NCBI GenBank assembly: GCA_017590115.1
Contig: JAGGNK010006448.1
Location: 11,223,049 to 11,287,048, forward strand
Direction of reading: 5' to 3'
DNA length: 64,000 nucleotides
Origin: Montifringilla adamsi
Lineage: Eukaryota > Chordata > Aves > Passeriformes > Passeridae
Part shown: positions 61,323 through 64,000 of the stretch, piece after piece
Position numbering within the stretch: position 1 is the stretch's first letter
Layout: every line of letters starts with the position of its first letter
The notes under the pieces: model-generated
Databases searched by the model: none
What the model was told of the DNA's origin: nothing
What the model saw: the letters and a program-made list of their open reading frames with translations, nothing else
Made by a program: the position numbers and the translations under genes

Positions 61323-62615
61323 AGCACCCGGTGTCAGACACAGCCCAGTGATCGCGAGGGTCCAAGGTCAAGCTGGCAAGTCAAGACTGCAGGTCAGGGA
61401 CAGGGTCCAGCTCTGGACCAGTGGCCCATGGCCCAGGACAGCCTGGGCTGCCAGGCAGCAGGCACTGTAGTTTCATCAAAGACCAAGCTTAAAAGCAGAT
61501 CCCGCAGGGCAAAGAAGGACACCTGCCATGGCTTTTCCCCAGCACCATGCTGGCTGGGAGTCTCTTCCCATATCTCCAGCAGGAAAGGAGATGTGCACCA
61601 TCAGCTGCACCATTTGTAAGCTTGCCTTAGCCTCAACAACCAAACCTCTGGGAAGGGTGGGTGTGGATGCATTCAGGGCACTTACACAGGTTTCCTCAAG
61701 GCTGAGTTCACTTGTGTGAATGACTTTTCCAGCACTGTGCTTCAGTGTTTACATGTGTCTGTAGCTCTTACAGCACAATATTTCTGTTACTTCTCTCTCT
61801 CCCAGCCTCCTTGCTTCTTTATCTCTGTTGCAATCTTTTCACTTGTCATCTATCATCATTCAAAGCACTGAACTCTTCTATTCACAGCACCCTGGAGCTT
61901 GTTCATGTCTAACACTACAGCTTCCAGTAATGCTATCAGTATACTGTAGCACAGGCTTATTCTAATAGAGGCTGGGTTTGATCAGTTCATTCCATAAAAA
62001 CCATGATTTCTTCATTGAGCCTATCACTTCATCTATAACCATTTGGAAGTTCTCAGCGTAGCACGATGACTTTGAATTTCACCCCAGCTTTCAGCACTGA
62101 TCAAACATATGATTTGTCCTGTCATTCTAACTTCACTGCATTTTAGCTCTTCACATTTCATATTTTTATGTAGACAAAGCCATTTTGGCTTTTTGCCACT
62201 TACTGCAAGTCTAGGTTGAGTGCCAGCAGCAACAATGCACTTAGTGACAGCAAATGTCTTTTATCCAAATAAGTTGCTAGTGCCTAGTGTCAACAGCATA
62301 AAATAAGAAACATAATGCTCTATCATCCTAAAGTAGCATTTTCAAATTCGTCTCTTATCTTTAATGCCCAGTCAAGTTAAGGAACATGATGAGAAAAAAA
62401 GTTAATCCCATGTGTTTTTATCTTCATACCAAACACTGATTTGAATCAGTTGTTCAAAATTCCATGCATTCTTAGACAAATATTCAAGAAGTGCTCATAT
62501 AACTAATGCATGAGTGGGCAGTTTTCCCTTTAAACAGCTAACAGAAAATGCTTTAAAATGTAAAAACGCATAGCTTGTACCTGCATAGGTATTAACTACA
62601 TACATACCTATATAT

Positions 62616-62645
62616 AATACATAACTACAGATATAGTTATGTATT
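62616..62645. repeat. 12-bp perfect inverted repeat with 6-nt loop
   Basis: AATACATAACTA and TAGTTATGTATT pair perfectly around CAGATA. The stretch is AT-rich, with other TACATA words nearby, so chance is more likely than for the 58.6-kb hairpin. Confidence 0.8.
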
Positions 62646-62787
62646 TTCCTAAACACATGTATACCTAGATTGTATAAATTTAGTGTAAACCCTGAATTGG
62701 GTTACCTGCTATATCCATTTATTTGCAAAGCAATTCTCCTAGTGATAAGGATATGGAGTTTTTCTTTCTCTTCTACAGCAATATCAT

Positions 62788-62928
62788 TGAATCATGTAAT
62801 GGTTTGACTTTGAAGGGTCCTTTTAAAGACTATCTAAGTCCAAATTCTCTGCAATGAGCTGGGACATATTCAATTACAGCAGATTACTAAGAACCCCATT
62901 GACTCTGACCTGAAATATTTACACGAAT
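62788..62928 (-). mobile_element. Degraded CR1 LINE 3' end
   Basis: The plus-strand text follows an antisense CR1 tail through many changes: CATTGAATCATGTAATGGTT, GAAGGGTCCTTTTAAAGACT, TCTGCAATGAGCTGGGACAT, AACCCCATTGACTCTGACCT. It is older than the other copies. Confidence 0.75.
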
Positions 62929-63780
62929 GGGAATATAAAAATTGTACTATTAATAATGGGATTATAGTATACTACATAGCACTAATATAATCATTAGTAT
63001 TGTGACTGCAGTGCTCAATAAAAAACAGTACATTTGGGATGAACATTGAACTGAGTTTTCCTTCTCTGTTTATGTCCAGCACTTCATGATTAACAAGTTG
63101 AACAGCAGACATCTCAAACTGCAACTGCTGCATACCATTATAATGTTGAAACATTATATTCTCCTTTCGTTATAGTAAACTATGAAATTGTCTTTTTCCT
63201 CAACTTTTCCACTTCCAGTGATTTCATTGCTCCTTGTAATTCCTCTGTAGGTGGTACACGTTCAGCCTATGCCTGCTACCCTGCTTGCTTGGTTTCTAGG
63301 TTGCATGCATCTGGCAGAGATGGCAGAACTTGGTGCTCATCTGGAATGCACCCTTCCTACTTTCAACACCATCTCATACTTCACTACCAGTTCTCAGGAA
63401 TTCTTTCTGTGTTTGTGTAATAGGACCAGTCATATTACCATACAGCTTCTGCCTTGCCTGACTGAATTTAGTAGAGATGTCTCTGGGCGTTTGATTTCTT
63501 TACGCACTGTTTTCACTTATTTGACTTCTCCAGAAGTCTTGAGTCACTGATTCTGTCTTTGTAACTTCTAGTTTTATAGCTTGTCCAACTTCTGTTTGTT
63601 TAGGCCTCCCACCTTCTTGGCAGTGCTCAGGATCAATTTGCATGGTCCACCCACTCTGCATAGTATTTCTTCGGCATGACTGATTATTTATCTTGTACAT
63701 TGTTGTCTCCATGTTACCTTAGGTACCTTCTTTGCAGAGCTCTCTTTTATTTAGATAACATCAGAATGGTTTTGCACTTG
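62929..63780. other. Intergenic DNA without recognised feature
   Basis: AT-rich. No gene, repeat family or RNA gene is recognised. Confidence 0.65.
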
Positions 63781-63838
63781 GGGTTTTTTTTTTTTTTTTT
63801 TTTTTTTTTTGTTGTTTTTTTTTTTTTTTTTTTTTTTG
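63781..63838. repeat. Long poly(T) tract
   Basis: GGGG, then T26 or more, GTTG and T23 or so. It may be an antisense poly(A) of a retroposed copy or a homopolymer expansion. The flanks show no recognisable retroelement body. Exact run lengths are prone to sequencing error. Confidence 0.85.
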
Positions 63839-64000
63839 CCATAATTTTCTCCACAACTGATTCAGTTAGCTAAGTGTTTGCTCTAGCTGTGTTTGTCTTC
63901 ATGAGCAAAATATATGTTGCCAGCAGCCAGATCTGTATCAGCACTGGGAACTCATCCAATTAAAAGTTTACAACAATTGACATAGGCTGAAGTAGAATTC
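63839..64000. other. Right-edge intergenic DNA
   Basis: Only about 160 bp; nothing recognised. Confidence 0.7.

Larger units (their letters stand above)
60701..62787. other. GC-rich block and intergenic DNA right of CR1
   Basis: The stretch 60,700-61,700 is GC-rich, with a 60-bp direct duplication and long overlapping frames on both strands. The longest, 226 codons on the plus strand at 60939-61619, has no family match and low-complexity WGWQSGPSSREWDSPRSD repeats caused by the DNA duplication. From 61,700 it becomes ordinary AT-rich DNA, with an inverted repeat at 62616-62645. Confidence 0.6.

Noticed and set aside
60939..61619. 226-codon frame as a gene
   Set aside because: The peptide is Trp/Ser/Gly/Arg-rich with an internal repeat that comes from a DNA duplication. 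There is no family match and no splice or promoter context.
1..64000. CRISPR arrays, operons, tRNA or rRNA genes
   Set aside because: The sequence is animal nuclear DNA. No regularly spaced repeats, tRNA-like cloverleaf or rRNA blocks were recognised by eye, though a covariance-model scan was not possible.

Overview
The window is vertebrate nuclear DNA from a bird. Intron/exon genes are spread over tens of kilobases, there is a CpG-island promoter, and the interspersed repeats are almost all CR1 non-LTR retrotransposon fragments, the dominant repeat family of birds. The exact species cannot be told from the sequence.

The left 36 kb is the 5' half of one minus-strand gene, ABCC4 (MRP4, an ABC exporter of organic anions and cyclic nucleotides). 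I placed eleven consecutive coding exons, from the start codon at 36145 down to 699. All have AG/GT borders and join in phase to 1548 nt (516 codons). They cover the N-terminus, all six helices of membrane domain 1, and nucleotide-binding domain 1 (NBD1) up to just past the Q-loop. The rest of NBD1 (signature, Walker B), TMD2 and NBD2 lie off the left edge. Exon borders fall at the cDNA positions I recall for human ABCC4 (74, 185, 306, 531, 621, 785, 911, 1161, 1266, 1356, 1548). Introns range from 328 bp to 13 kb and carry a few CR1 pieces.

The promoter and first exon sit in a CpG island at about 35.2-36.57 kb. The start codon has a strong Kozak context, and a GGA-rich run lies in the probable 5' UTR.

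From 36.6 kb to 64 kb I find no supportable gene. In human the next gene on this side is CLDN10, and no claudin exon is visible here, so this is read as upstream intergenic DNA. It contains a degraded CR1 reverse-transcriptase copy split by a second, inverted CR1 (36.95-38.1 kb), several CR1 3' ends, a 25-bp tandem repeat (42.7 kb), polypurine/polypyrimidine and homopolymer tracts, a near-perfect RFX X-box (47.8 kb), an unusual 17-bp perfect hairpin (58.6 kb), and a GC-rich block with a 60-bp duplication (about 61.2 kb). No new multi-gene system was found. The most notable items are the hairpin, the nested CR1, the GC-rich duplicated block, and weak splice donors or divergent residues in ABCC4.
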